From positions 186,001 through 250,000 of the forward strand of contig JAEXFI010000045.1 of the NCBI GenBank assembly GCA_023400235.1: a stretch of DNA of 64,000 bases. The letters are read 5' to 3'. Origin of the DNA: Bacillota bacterium. GTDB taxonomy: Bacteria > Bacillota > Clostridia > Acetivibrionales > DSM-1351. Below are positions 44,662 through 53,585 of the stretch, piece after piece. Numbering within the stretch: the stretch's first letter is position 1; each line of letters starts with the position of its first letter. Position numbers and translations under genes: made by a program. The notes beneath the pieces were generated by a model, which worked only from the letters and a program-made list of their open reading frames with translations, was not told the origin of the DNA and did no database searches.

Positions 44662-46089
44662 TTACACTTTCAATTCTACCTTTACGTCTGAAAGCTCAGC
44701 TCCTGCAAGGACAGGCTTAACTTCGTTCTCAATAAATTCAACCACCTGTTCAGGACTTCTGCCTATATAGTTTTTAGGATCAAGCACAGCTTGAATTGCC
44801 TCCAGAGACATGCCAAACAACGGGTCCGCGGCAATTCTTTCAATAAGATCATTGGACTCACCGTCAACCTTTACACGTTTCCCGGCATCCATGGAGTGCA
44901 TTCTTATCTGCTCATGGAGCTCCTGCCTGTCGCCGCCATGCTTGACAGCCTCCATCATTATATTTTCGGTGGCCATAAAAGGCAGCTCATCCATGACATG
45001 CTTATGAATAACCTTTGGGTAAACCACAAAGCCGCTGGAAACATTGATGTAGATGTTAAGGATTGCGTCTATGGCCAGGAAAGCTTCAGGAACAGAAATT
45101 CTCTTGTTTGCGGAATCGTCCAGGGTTCTTTCAAACCATTGAGTGGAAGCAGTAATTGCGGGATTAAGTGCATCCACGATAACGTATCTGGCAAGAGAGG
45201 AAATTCTTTCACAGCGCATGGGATTTCTCTTATAGGCCATGGCTGAAGAACCAATCTGTTTTTCCTCAAAGGGCTCTTCCATTTCCTTCATGCTCTGGAG
45301 CAGTCTCATGTCATTGCTGAATTTATAAGCACTCTGTGCTATTCCGCTAAGTACGTTTAAAACTCTGCTGTCAAGCTTTCTTGGATATGTTTGGCCAGAT
45401 ACGGCAAAAACAGTCTTATACCCCATTTTATCCGCAATCAGCTGCTCCAGCTTTTTAACTTTTTCATGGTCACCGTCAAAAAGGCTCAAAAAGCTCGCCT
45501 GGGTGCCTGTTGTGCCCTTTGAGCCCAGAAGCTTCATATTAGCTATGGTATGATTGATATCCTCCATATCCATAAGGAGCTCCTGTATCCAGAGAGTAGC
45601 TCTCTTACCCACGGTTACAAGCTGTGCCGGCTGATAGTGTGTAAAGCCCAGTGTGGGCATATCTTTATATTCCATGGCAAAATCAGAAAGTTTTTTTATA
45701 AGTATGAGCATTTTGCTTTTAACCAGCTTTAATGCCTCTGTCATAACTATGATATCCGTATTGTCACCTACATAACAGGAGGTGGCTCCCAGATGAATAA
45801 TGGCCTTTGCATCCGGACACTGCTCTCCATAAGCATGTACGTGGGACATGACATCGTGTCTGAATTGTTTTTCGTATTGTTCGGCTACTTCATAATTGAT
45901 ATCATCCTTCATGTCTTTTAACTGTTGGATTTGGGCATCGGTAATGTTAAGACCCAGTTCTTTTTCAGCTTCAGCCAGGGCTATCCAAAGCTTTCTCCAT
46001 GTCCTGAACTTCATGTCGGGGGAAAATATCTCCTGCATTTCACTGCTGGCATATCTTGCATTAAAAGGACTTTCATAAACATTTTTCAT
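44662..46089 (-). CDS. purB: Adenylosuccinate lyase
   Basis: It catalyses two steps of purine synthesis: SAICAR to AICAR and adenylosuccinate to AMP. Start 46089 (MKNVYESPFNARYAS) follows GGGAG at 8 nt. The 475-residue length is normal for the clostridial/animal-like type. The fumarase-superfamily signature is present as GSSAMAYKRNPMRCE, with HLGATSCYVGDN and GFTHYQPAQ as the other active-site segments. PurR-type boxes overlap its promoter. Confidence 0.95.
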   Translation of the reverse strand: MKNVYESPFNARYASSEMQEIFSPDMKFRTWRKLWIALAEAEKELGLNITDAQIQQLKDMKDDINYEVAEQYEKQFRHDVMSHVHAYGEQCPDAKAIIHLGATSCYVGDNTDIIVMTEALKLVKSKMLILIKKLSDFAMEYKDMPTLGFTHYQPAQLVTVGKRATLWIQELLMDMEDINHTIANMKLLGSKGTTGTQASFLSLFDGDHEKVKKLEQLIADKMGYKTVFAVSGQTYPRKLDSRVLNVLSGIAQSAYKFSNDMRLLQSMKEMEEPFEEKQIGSSAMAYKRNPMRCERISSLARYVIVDALNPAITASTQWFERTLDDSANKRISVPEAFLAIDAILNIYINVSSGFVVYPKVIHKHVMDELPFMATENIMMEAVKHGGDRQELHEQIRMHSMDAGKRVKVDGESNDLIERIAADPLFGMSLEAIQAVLDPKNYIGRSPEQVVEFIENEVKPVLAGAELSDVKVELKV

Positions 46090-46169
46090 AATCTGATCTC
46101 CCATCTGCGCGAATGCAATTAAGCAATACACGTAAACAAAATAGTTTTAAAATCATAAAGTCAATTGCT

Positions 46170-46225
46170 ATTATACAATAAAACCCGAATGTTTGCATCA
46201 AAAAAAATAAAAATGTTCGGATTTT
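46170..46225 (-). promoter_or_regulatory. purB promoter with paired PurR-like boxes
   Basis: aaaacccgaatgttt (46180-46194) and, in the opposite orientation, aaatgttcggatttt (46211-46225) match the Gram-positive PurBox (AWWWCCGAACWWT). They flank the -35 side of TATAAT (46175-46170). Repression relieved by PRPP is the known mechanism in Bacillus; its operation here is inferred. Confidence 0.6.
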
Positions 46226-46232
46226 ATCACCG

Positions 46233-46258
46233 CAAAAAAATTGCGGGATAAATCCCGC
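46233..46258 (-). terminator. Terminator of the aminotransferase gene
   Basis: gcgggat (46243-46249) and atcccgc (46252-46258) form a tight stem followed leftwards by seven T residues. No gene lies in 46259-46402. Confidence 0.75.
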
Positions 46259-46402
46259 TTTAGACATTTATGAATATTAGAATGCACAAGAAAGAAATGA
46301 TTTTCTGCAAATCCTCAATATACTTTCTAACACATGTAAATTATATGCTTAATCGCTTTTGTGTTCAAGGCATTTGCAAAAAAAATTAAGATTTTTCGCA
46401 AC

Positions 46403-47683
46403 TTACAGCCCGGCCAGCATTTTCTTTGCCGAAACCAACTGAACGCTGATGCAGAGTATTTCTATAGCCTTTTTCAACTCTTCTGCAGGAGGCATGGTTG
46501 GAGCTATCCTTATATTTCTGTCTCTTGGGTCCCTGCCGTAAGGATAGGTGGCTCCTGCCTTTGTAAGTACCACTCCTGCGTCCAGAGAAAGCTTTTCAAC
46601 TTCCTTCGCACTGTTGTCAAGTGTGTTCAGACTTACGAAATATCCGCCGTTAGGCTTGTTCCAGGAAGCTATATCCTTTCCTCCCAGTTCGGTTTCCAGA
46701 ATCTCAAGTACCAGGTCAAACTTAGGCTTGAGTATATCCGCATGTTTTTTCATATGTGCGCTGATACCGTCAATATTTTTAAAGTACTTTACATGCCTGA
46801 GCTGGTTGATCTTGTCATGTCCGATGGTCTGAATAGTCAGGCTTTTTCTTATGCTGTTAAGATTTTCAACACTTGCTGCCATCATTGAAATACCAGCACC
46901 CGGAAAGCTGATTTTTGAGGTTGAGCTGAACATGTAAACCATGTTTTCATTTCCTGCACTCTTACAGGCAGTTAAAATGTTTTTCAAGCTGTCAGGCTTA
47001 TCCGACAAATGGTGCACGCAGTAAGCATTATCCCAGAAAATCCTGAAGTCCTTGGCCTTTGGCTTCAAAGCTGCCATTCTGTCAACTACCTGGTCTGAAT
47101 AGGTAATCCCGTCAGGATTGCTGTACTTTGGAACACACCAGATGCCTTTTATGCTGTCGTCCTCTGAAACAAGTCTTTCAACGGCGTCCATATCCGGGCC
47201 GTCCTGTTTCATGTCCACAACCACCATTTCAATTCCAAAAAGCTCACATATTGCAAAGTGGCGGTCATATCCAGGACTTGGGCACAGGAACCTGACCTTG
47301 TCCAGCTTAGACCAGGGAGTTCCTCCAAGAATTCCTAGTGACATGGCTCTTCCAATAGCGTCATACATAAGGTTTAAACTGGAGTTTCCTCCAATGATTA
47401 TTTCACTTTTGTCCACTTCAAGCATTTCTGCAAAAAGTGCCTTTGCTTCAGGCAGTCCGTCAAGAACCCCATAATTGAAGGTGTCGGTACCGTCAGCAGC
47501 CTTTCTGAGTTCCTTTGCTGGAATTTCAAGCATCTCCGTGCTCATGTCCAACTGCTGGGAGCAAGGCTTGCCTCTCGTCATATCCAGCTTAAGCTTTTGC
47601 TCTTTATATCCGTTATATCTTTTTTCAAGTTTTTCAATTTCATTTTCAAGTTCATTCTTTGATAAAGCACTATATTTGCTCAT
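46403..47683 (-). CDS. Aspartate aminotransferase-type PLP enzyme
   Basis: This 426-residue fold-type I aminotransferase resembles the compact Asp aminotransferase family (MSMEG_6017-like): MTRGKPCSQQLDMS near residue 34, GNSSLNLMYD binding PLP phosphate, WCVPKYSNPDG, DNAYCVHHL, the PLP lysine in SSTSKISFPGAG and the substrate-binding arginine in RNIRIAPTMP. It links aspartate and glutamate metabolism. Start 47683 follows GGGAGG; the open frame continues upstream to 47800 through the structured leader element, which is probably not translated. Confidence 0.88.
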   Translation of the reverse strand: MSKYSALSKNELENEIEKLEKRYNGYKEQKLKLDMTRGKPCSQQLDMSTEMLEIPAKELRKAADGTDTFNYGVLDGLPEAKALFAEMLEVDKSEIIIGGNSSLNLMYDAIGRAMSLGILGGTPWSKLDKVRFLCPSPGYDRHFAICELFGIEMVVVDMKQDGPDMDAVERLVSEDDSIKGIWCVPKYSNPDGITYSDQVVDRMAALKPKAKDFRIFWDNAYCVHHLSDKPDSLKNILTACKSAGNENMVYMFSSTSKISFPGAGISMMAASVENLNSIRKSLTIQTIGHDKINQLRHVKYFKNIDGISAHMKKHADILKPKFDLVLEILETELGGKDIASWNKPNGGYFVSLNTLDNSAKEVEKLSLDAGVVLTKAGATYPYGRDPRDRNIRIAPTMPPAEELKKAIEILCISVQLVSAKKMLAGL

Positions 47684-47693
47684 TATTGTTTCA

Positions 47694-47757
47694 ATGCCTC
47701 CCACCTCGCACATGACTCCATGAAAGTAACGGCATGGAATCGGTGCCACATTTTTAT
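47694..47757 (-). promoter_or_regulatory. Structured leader element, copy B
   Basis: This is a near copy of the element before feoA at 40612: stem GAUUCCAUG/CAUGGAGUC (47741-47733 with 47722-47714), loop CCGUUACUUU, enclosing GCAC/GUGC (47746-47743 with 47711-47708), and GGCAU (47698-47694) in the ribosome-binding site able to pair with AUGCC (47735-47731). Base changes relative to copy A keep the stem paired. Confidence 0.55.
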
Positions 47758-48079
47758 TTGCTTTAAAAATTCCTTCAAACTTGTCTCCTCTCAAACACAA
47801 TTAACCTGGTGATCCGCAACACCTGAATTCTTACATTGCCGCGGGTTAAAATTCTCTCGCTGGAGAATATACGTTTTAGATGACACAAACTTCTAGCATA
47901 ATTTTAATATATATCATTATGGTTTGCAAGTTTATTGTTTTATTTATTCAAAATAATTTTTTGCGCATGGATTATTTATTTTGGCGCATAGAATTCTGCA
48001 GGAATGGGCTAGTTAAGCTGCAGTTATTTGGGTAAACTAAAAAGTTATGACAAAGGGAAAGCAACTTTGCCCGGGCATG
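47758..48079 (-). promoter_or_regulatory. Aminotransferase promoter and long leader
   Basis: TTGCAA (47929-47924) and TAAAAT (47906-47901) are separated by 17 bases, giving a leader of about 210 nt before 47683. Within it attctc/gagaat (about 47851-47868) can form a small hairpin. Bases 47930-48079 hold nothing recognised. Confidence 0.5.
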
Positions 48080-48119
48080 AAACGGCCCGGCTTCCCGAGA
48101 GCAGGCAGCCAGGCCGTTT
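48080..48119 (-). terminator. GC-rich hairpin after the dipeptidase gene
   Basis: aaacggcccggc (48080-48091) pairs with gccaggccgttt (48108-48119) with one mismatch. There is no clear T run, so termination is likely but not certain. Confidence 0.5.
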
Positions 48120-48136
48120 AAATAATCTATTTCAGC

Positions 48137-49075
48137 TTAAGAGAGTACTTCTTTTATAACCCTGAGAAAGTTACCTCCAGCTATCTTTCTGACCAGGTCT
48201 TCACTATAGTTGAGCTTGAGCAGCTCGTTCAGCAGTACCGGATAGAATTGCACTCCTTCAAGGCCTTCCGGAGCACACTCTATTCCGTCGAAATCCGAAC
48301 CAAGCCCGAGGGTATCCTCTCCTGTAAGGGAGACAATGTATTCTATATGAGATACGGCATCCTTAATAGTGGCTTTTCCGCTGTCCGCGAGAAACAACGG
48401 ATATAAGTTCAGGCCTGTAACCCCCCCTGTTTCCTTAAGTGCCAGCAGCTGCCGGTCTGTGAGATTTCTCGCGTGGGAGCAGAGCTTTTTGGCATTTGAA
48501 TGGGAGGCGATTATCGGAGCTTTTGACAGACTTATGACATCCCAGAAACCTGTTTCCGACAAATGTGATATATCTACCAGCATTCCCAGCCTGTTCATTT
48601 CCCCAACCACCTCACGCCCAAAGGGAGTAAGCCCTCCTTTGGATATCCCGTCAAGTACGCCGTCTGCAATCTGATTTCTGTAATTCCAGGTAAGGGTCAT
48701 TCCTCGAACCCCCAGTTCATAAAGCATCCTCAATGCCGGCAAACTGCCTTCAAGTGCTTCCCCGCCTTCAATTGTCAAAACTGCAGCCACTTTTTTATCC
48801 TGCTCTGCATTAATAATATCCTGGTAATTACGACATAATGTTATATCGTTTTTGTTTAAGGAAATCTCCTGATACAACTTGTCAATGATGCTTAAAGTCC
48901 TGCTCAGAGCACCCATTCTGGCATGTTCTGGCGATATGAACGCTGCAAAGAACTGTACATAACTGTCAAATTCCTTCAGTCTGGTCAAATCTATATGACG
49001 GTCATTTTTTTGCAGGCCTTCTCCGATCTTCATTATGGTAGTAATTGTATCGCAATGTGCATCCAAAATCAGCAT
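48137..49075 (-). CDS. Membrane (renal)-type dipeptidase, family M19
   Basis: It is a zinc-dependent dipeptidase that may cleave dipeptides including those with D-residues. Start 49075 (MLILDAHCDT) follows GGAGGG; the longer frame to 49129 lacks homology. The 312-residue product keeps the metal ligands: His/Asp in DAHCD, Glu in TIEGGEAL, His in DISHLS, His in IASHSNAK, and Asp in GSDFDG. No signal peptide is present, so it is probably cytoplasmic despite the family name. Confidence 0.92.
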   Translation of the reverse strand: MLILDAHCDTITTIMKIGEGLQKNDRHIDLTRLKEFDSYVQFFAAFISPEHARMGALSRTLSIIDKLYQEISLNKNDITLCRNYQDIINAEQDKKVAAVLTIEGGEALEGSLPALRMLYELGVRGMTLTWNYRNQIADGVLDGISKGGLTPFGREVVGEMNRLGMLVDISHLSETGFWDVISLSKAPIIASHSNAKKLCSHARNLTDRQLLALKETGGVTGLNLYPLFLADSGKATIKDAVSHIEYIVSLTGEDTLGLGSDFDGIECAPEGLEGVQFYPVLLNELLKLNYSEDLVRKIAGGNFLRVIKEVLS

Positions 49076-49229
49076 AAAAATAAGCCCTCCCTGGTTTAAT
49101 TGCCAATAGCAGCAGCGGTCATAAATCAAACAAGCCCCGTAAATTTTTATACAGCTCTGCTTAAGAAAACTAGCTGCAGTTAATAAATAGCTTCACATTT
49201 ATTATATTACTATTTTCCATTAAATATAT

Positions 49230-49610
49230 TCAAAAAGCATCTTTTATATGATTTATGCTGTTCATCTCATAATTCAGGGCCTTTGTCCTGGCAAAGAGTA
49301 TTTCAATAACATCAAACCGCACACACATATTCAATGTTTGAGTGCGGCTCATATAAATGGCTGCAATCTTCCTTATTCTATCCCGTTTTGATGATATGAC
49401 AGCTTCTCCGGGAGTGCCGTAGGCTTTTGAACTCCTGGTTTTAACCTCTACAAAGCAAATATATTCCCCATCCCGTGCAATAATGTCTATTTCACCCAGT
49501 CGGCTTACCCTGTAGTTTCTGTAAAGAATAGTATAATTGTTACTGCTGAGAAATTCCGCAGCTTTTTCCTCACCGGCCGCTCCAAGCCTGACGGTGTCCA
49601 TTCCGGTCAT
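49230..49610 (-). CDS. yraN: YraN/UPF0102 family putative endonuclease
   Basis: This 126-residue protein has the UPF0102 restriction-endonuclease-like fold pattern: GAAGEEKAAEFL, then RNYRVSRLGEIDIIARDG and CFVEVKTRSS, giving the E-D-ExK nuclease residues. It follows the FlhB-like gene and is part of the conserved rnhB-ylqG-ylqH-yraN neighbourhood. Its cellular role is undefined, possibly DNA repair or recombination. Confidence 0.92.
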   Translation of the reverse strand: MTGMDTVRLGAAGEEKAAEFLSSNNYTILYRNYRVSRLGEIDIIARDGEYICFVEVKTRSSKAYGTPGEAVISSKRDRIRKIAAIYMSRTQTLNMCVRFDVIEILFARTKALNYEMNSINHIKDAF

Positions 49611-49667
49611 ATATCCACCCTGCCTCGTCTCTTTATTCGTCCACTTGTGTCTATTGCCGGATTTCCT

Positions 49668-49964
49668 TTAATCAGGCTCGTCCCGGTAGCTTTTGTCAAC
49701 GCTGCCTATGAAAATAAGGATTTCAGCAACAACTTCATATATTTCCGGAGGTATCTGATCTCCAATTCCAAGGGAGGACAGAGTTTTAGCCAGGCTTGTA
49801 TTCTGATACACCGGAACATCTGCTTCAACTGCCTTTTCAATAATCTTTTCAGCCACAATGCCTTTTCCGGCAGCAACCACCCGGGGGGCCGCATCTGTTT
49901 CGGGAGAATACTGAAGGGCGGCAGCGTGCCGTATTGCTTTTCTGTTTCTTATTTTGTCCTGCAT
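49668..49964 (-). CDS. FlhB C-terminal-domain homologue (YlqH-like)
   Basis: This 98-residue protein matches the cytoplasmic C-terminal domain of FlhB/YscU export-switch proteins (APRVVAAGKGIVAEKIIEKAVEADVPVYQN..LAKTLSSL..IPPEIYEVVAEIL). It starts after the place where FlhB has its NPTH autocleavage motif and has no membrane helices. Its start lies 12 bp from the stop of the FliK-like gene, so the two are translationally close. Such stand-alone copies are widespread in Firmicutes and uncharacterised. Confidence 0.88.
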   Translation of the reverse strand: MQDKIRNRKAIRHAAALQYSPETDAAPRVVAAGKGIVAEKIIEKAVEADVPVYQNTSLAKTLSSLGIGDQIPPEIYEVVAEILIFIGSVDKSYRDEPD

Positions 49965-49976
49965 GACCCACCAGCC

Positions 49977-51905
49977 TTAAATAGTTATGTCTATGCTGTT
50001 TGAACTCTTGAGAAATTCTTTTTTTGCTTCGGCTTGAAAATTGACTATGCTTATGGGCTCATCCATAAGGCGATAGGTGTAGTCAACCAGTCTGAAGCCC
50101 TTTTCCAGGAGACTGTTGTAAAGCAATTTATGACTGTCCCTGAGCAATGGAAAAACCTCGCTGTTTTCAAGTCTGAAATTGGTGCTTATGTTTTTTCTGT
50201 TCACACTTAGCAAGGTGTCTACTCTGCCCAGATTATCAGTGTCCAGGGAAATAAGTATCGTCATGTTTTCAGGGTCCAGCTTTTTATTTTTTGAGCCTTT
50301 TTTCAGCATATAAAGTTCACCGGTGGTATTCCGGTTGAATATGCTCAGGGGCAGCTGTACGTAAGAACTGTAATTGTTTAGTTGATTTATGAAATTAATA
50401 TTGCTTTCCAGATTTCCCGCAATTGCTGCTGCAGCTTCCCGCACCAGCGGCGGCAATTGGGTCAGGCCGTTTTTTAATATGTGCAGCAAACTATCCATCT
50501 CTTTATAAAGCCTTACCGGATTTATTTCTTCGCTGGCTTCTGAGATTTTAATATGCAAAGTGGCCAGGCCACGTACAGCAGCTGCAAAGACTCTCTTTTC
50601 CTGGTCGAGCAGTACGGTTGCCTTCATTTCTTCTGCAGAGAGCTTGCCTGCATCCATGAGTGCTGCCAGCTCTCTTTCAAAAGCATGTAAAAGAGTAAAG
50701 TCACCTTTGCCGGTGGGAACTTCCCCTTTAAGCATGCCCAGCAATGTGGCGGACTGGTTATTTATGACTTCCTGGTTTACCTGCAGAGCAATTGGTGATG
50801 AACCTGACATATTGGACGCTGCTGCCAGTGGGATATTGCTTTTTTCCGTATTGGCAGCCGGTACGGCGGTGTCAGGGGAACTTTTATTCACCTGGGCAGT
50901 CTGCTGGGTTTGCTCAGCAGCCGACATCTCAGTAGGCTGTGCAGTTTTAGGCGGTTGCATGTTCTGAGAAGATTTTTCAGTATTTGCGGTTTGAGCAGTT
51001 TGTGAAATTTGTGAAGCTTGGAAAGTTTGAGCATTTTTTGCAGCTATCCCACCAGCCTCACCCTGGAGTGCTTCAGCAGACCGGGCAGACCCGGCATAAC
51101 CTGATCTGTTGTCTTGCAGTACTTCTGCCGCTCCCTCCCTGCCGGTAACATTCACGACACTGCTGCTGTTATTTCTGAGGGCGGCGGAGCCGTCCGGAGC
51201 AGAACCCGGAAGTGAGCCGGCCATGCTGCCGTCACCTGCCAGCCGTGCTGTAATCTTTTGAACCAGCTTGTCCAGTTCAGGCACCTGAGAAGTTTTTCCC
51301 GAGGTTTCCCCAACATACGTATCCAGTAATTTTACAAGACGTGAAATATCTTCCCCAAGCTTCAGTCTTCCAGCCAGGAGACTTTTCAGCTTATCCATGC
51401 CGCCCGCATCCTCCGAAAGACGTGATGCGGTAAGAAAGGCTGCCGTATCCACCTTTAGCTCGGAATCACCCTTCAGCAACCCGGCCATTTTTGCCAGGTT
51501 TTCTGCCGAAAGGCTTACATTTTGCTCTGTAAGTGCCAGGGCTATCCGTATATTCTGCTCAGACAGAGGAAGCTTCAGGGCCTCAAGCTGATTTTTAACA
51601 TTCTCAAGCATCTTGTCGCCCTGAAAGGGAAGGGGCTTTTCCGTAATATCAAAAGCAGGTTTGCCATCAATGGTGCCTTTGAAGGTGAGATTGACGAATT
51701 CTCCTTCAGCAGCCTCAATCGTACCATCTGCCGCCGCAGACAGGACAGTTCCGTCAGACAGCTTTAAAGTCAACTCCTTACCAGAGTTTTCCAGAAGCTG
51801 GACTCTTATATTGTCTCCCGGCTTTAGTCTGCTCACCATATCGGAAGCTCCTGCTGCAGCGCCTGCGGCTGTCGGTGCGGATACGTCTATTCTCAATGGC
51901 TTCAC
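49977..51905 (-). CDS. YlqG-type large protein with FliK-like C-terminal domain
   Basis: This 642-residue protein starts at a GTG with a poor ribosome-binding site. Its N-terminus (1-230) is Leu/Lys-rich; residues about 240-360 are low-complexity Gln/Thr/Ala/Ser (AQTFQASQISQTAQTANTEK); the C-terminus (about 500-642) resembles the flagellar hook-length control fold (LPLSIFNRNTTGELYML...TILISLDTDNLGRVDTLLSV...). No signal peptide is seen. Paired with the FlhB-like protein it recalls the FliK-FlhB length-control pair of flagellar export, but no other flagellar gene is nearby. Confidence 0.75.
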   Translation of the reverse strand: MKPLRIDVSAPTAAGAAAGASDMVSRLKPGDNIRVQLLENSGKELTLKLSDGTVLSAAADGTIEAAEGEFVNLTFKGTIDGKPAFDITEKPLPFQGDKMLENVKNQLEALKLPLSEQNIRIALALTEQNVSLSAENLAKMAGLLKGDSELKVDTAAFLTASRLSEDAGGMDKLKSLLAGRLKLGEDISRLVKLLDTYVGETSGKTSQVPELDKLVQKITARLAGDGSMAGSLPGSAPDGSAALRNNSSSVVNVTGREGAAEVLQDNRSGYAGSARSAEALQGEAGGIAAKNAQTFQASQISQTAQTANTEKSSQNMQPPKTAQPTEMSAAEQTQQTAQVNKSSPDTAVPAANTEKSNIPLAAASNMSGSSPIALQVNQEVINNQSATLLGMLKGEVPTGKGDFTLLHAFERELAALMDAGKLSAEEMKATVLLDQEKRVFAAAVRGLATLHIKISEASEEINPVRLYKEMDSLLHILKNGLTQLPPLVREAAAAIAGNLESNINFINQLNNYSSYVQLPLSIFNRNTTGELYMLKKGSKNKKLDPENMTILISLDTDNLGRVDTLLSVNRKNISTNFRLENSEVFPLLRDSHKLLYNSLLEKGFRLVDYTYRLMDEPISIVNFQAEAKKEFLKSSNSIDITI

Positions 51906-52063
51906 CCCGTTTCATTCTCAAGTTCATTGTACTCACAATATATACCCGGCTTACAATATCAACATAAAATATGAACATATAATATCTTCATATTAATTCC
52001 AGAGACTTGTGATAACCGGCAATAATTAAGAGTAATATTTTTGATAATCTAAAATAAATCGCC

Positions 52064-52687
52064 CTATATTTTTTCAAAGAAGTCGGTACCATTTGAGCAA
52101 ATCGGACAAACATAGTCCTGGGGCAGAGTGTCCAGCTCTTCAATATAGCCGCATACAGTGCATCTATAGCCGGTCTTTTTATCCTCAGGCTGGTAGGAGG
52201 GTGCATTCACAGGTGTGGTACCCTTCTTTATCTGATGATAATATTCATAGGTCATAACAGGAGTATCACACAATATTTCCGCTTCCTCCACTTCGCCGAT
52301 GAAGAGATAGTGGCTGCCTACATCTACGCATTCCAGCACCTTACAGCTATATCTGGCGCACATGTCCTCAGACAGGTACTGTACACCGGTGTCATCTGTT
52401 TTCGGGTTGAATTTCTCAAATTTATCCCCTTCTCTACCTGATTTGAAGCCGAATTCTGCAATGACATTCATATCAACTGCCTGACTGATAACAGTTGCAG
52501 TAAAGCGTCCGGAATTTTTTATGATTTCAGTGGTATAATTATTCTTTGACAATGCTGCTGTCAGCTTTGCGGGACTTGCAGAAACCTGGGTAATGGTGTT
52601 GGAGATACAGCCGTTCTGCTTTCCGTTATAGGAAGCTGAAATAAGGTATAGACCATAGCTTATCTTGTAAAGTGACTTTGAATCCAT
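52064..52687 (-). CDS. Flavin reductase-rubredoxin fusion (high-molecular-weight rubredoxin)
   Basis: This 207-residue protein joins an FMN-binding flavin-reductase domain (about 1-150) to a C-terminal rubredoxin with the CxxC pairs YRCTVCGY and YVCPICSN. Hrb proteins of this layout pass electrons from NAD(P)H to flavodiiron proteins and take part in oxygen or nitric-oxide detoxification in anaerobes. It has GGAG before the ATG. It sits within the rnhB-ylqG block, where it is not usually found. Confidence 0.88.
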   Translation of the reverse strand: MDSKSLYKISYGLYLISASYNGKQNGCISNTITQVSASPAKLTAALSKNNYTTEIIKNSGRFTATVISQAVDMNVIAEFGFKSGREGDKFEKFNPKTDDTGVQYLSEDMCARYSCKVLECVDVGSHYLFIGEVEEAEILCDTPVMTYEYYHQIKKGTTPVNAPSYQPEDKKTGYRCTVCGYIEELDTLPQDYVCPICSNGTDFFEKI

Positions 52688-52783
52688 GTAAATCTCCTTT
52701 TCTTTAAGTTTTTAAGTAAAAATACTAAAATCCTGCTAATTTAATAAACCATAATTTATGTATCGGACAAAGGCTGGATTTCT

Positions 52784-53371
52784 TTAGCCATTAACTGCCT
52801 CATTTTGCTTTTCCAACAATTTTCGTATGGGCTCGTAGGTTTTCCTATGTGCAGGACAAGGCCCATATTCACTTAGGGCAAGCATGTGCTCCTTGGTCAG
52901 GTAGCCTTTGTTCTTTTGAAAATTGTACTGGGGATACTGGTAATGATATTTTATCATTTCACTGTCCCGTTCCACTTTTGCAAGGATAGAAGCGGCACTT
53001 ATGGAAGGAATGAGATCATCCCCCTTAATTACTGTCTCTACGGGGATATTTATATCAGGCGCATGTATCCCGTCCACAAAAACCTTGTCAGGCGGGATAT
53101 GTAACCCTTCCACAGCACGCTTCATTGCCAGCAGGGTGGCAAAGTGCACATTTAAATCCTCAACTTCCTCCAGGCTGGTCTTCCCTATACTCCAGGACAG
53201 AGCATTTTTCTTGATCTTTTCGGCAAGTTCTTCCCTTTTTCTGGGTGATAATTTCTTTGAGTCCTTCAGGCCAGTTATTGGACGTTCAGGATCAAGTATA
53301 CATGCAGCAACCCACACTCCTGAAATACAACTGCCCCGGCCAACCTCGTCAACTCCGCATTCTAAAATCAC
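52784..53371 (-). CDS. rnhB: Ribonuclease HII
   Basis: It removes RNA from RNA-DNA hybrids and single ribonucleotides in DNA. A GTG start is preceded by GAGGGG. The 195-residue product has the RNase HII motifs: GVDEVGRGS (Asp, Glu), KDSKKLSPRKRE, VFVDGIH (Asp) and the basic tail region SAASILAKVERD. Length is typical. Confidence 0.95.
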   Translation of the reverse strand: MILECGVDEVGRGSCISGVWVAACILDPERPITGLKDSKKLSPRKREELAEKIKKNALSWSIGKTSLEEVEDLNVHFATLLAMKRAVEGLHIPPDKVFVDGIHAPDINIPVETVIKGDDLIPSISAASILAKVERDSEMIKYHYQYPQYNFQKNKGYLTKEHMLALSEYGPCPAHRKTYEPIRKLLEKQNEAVNG

Positions 53372-53585
53372 AGCTACCCCTCACAGTCAATTGTTTTTTA
53401 TATTTATAACTTCCATAGCCAACACAAAAGAGTATTATGTATATAATATTAAATAACCCTCTGATAGTCAATCCAGGCTTAAGGTTATAAATAATGCTGA
53501 AAATAGTACCCCTCTAAATATGGCCAAATAAGGTATTTATGTTATAATTAATATAATTTATTAAAATACGGAGGTCTATATCGAA

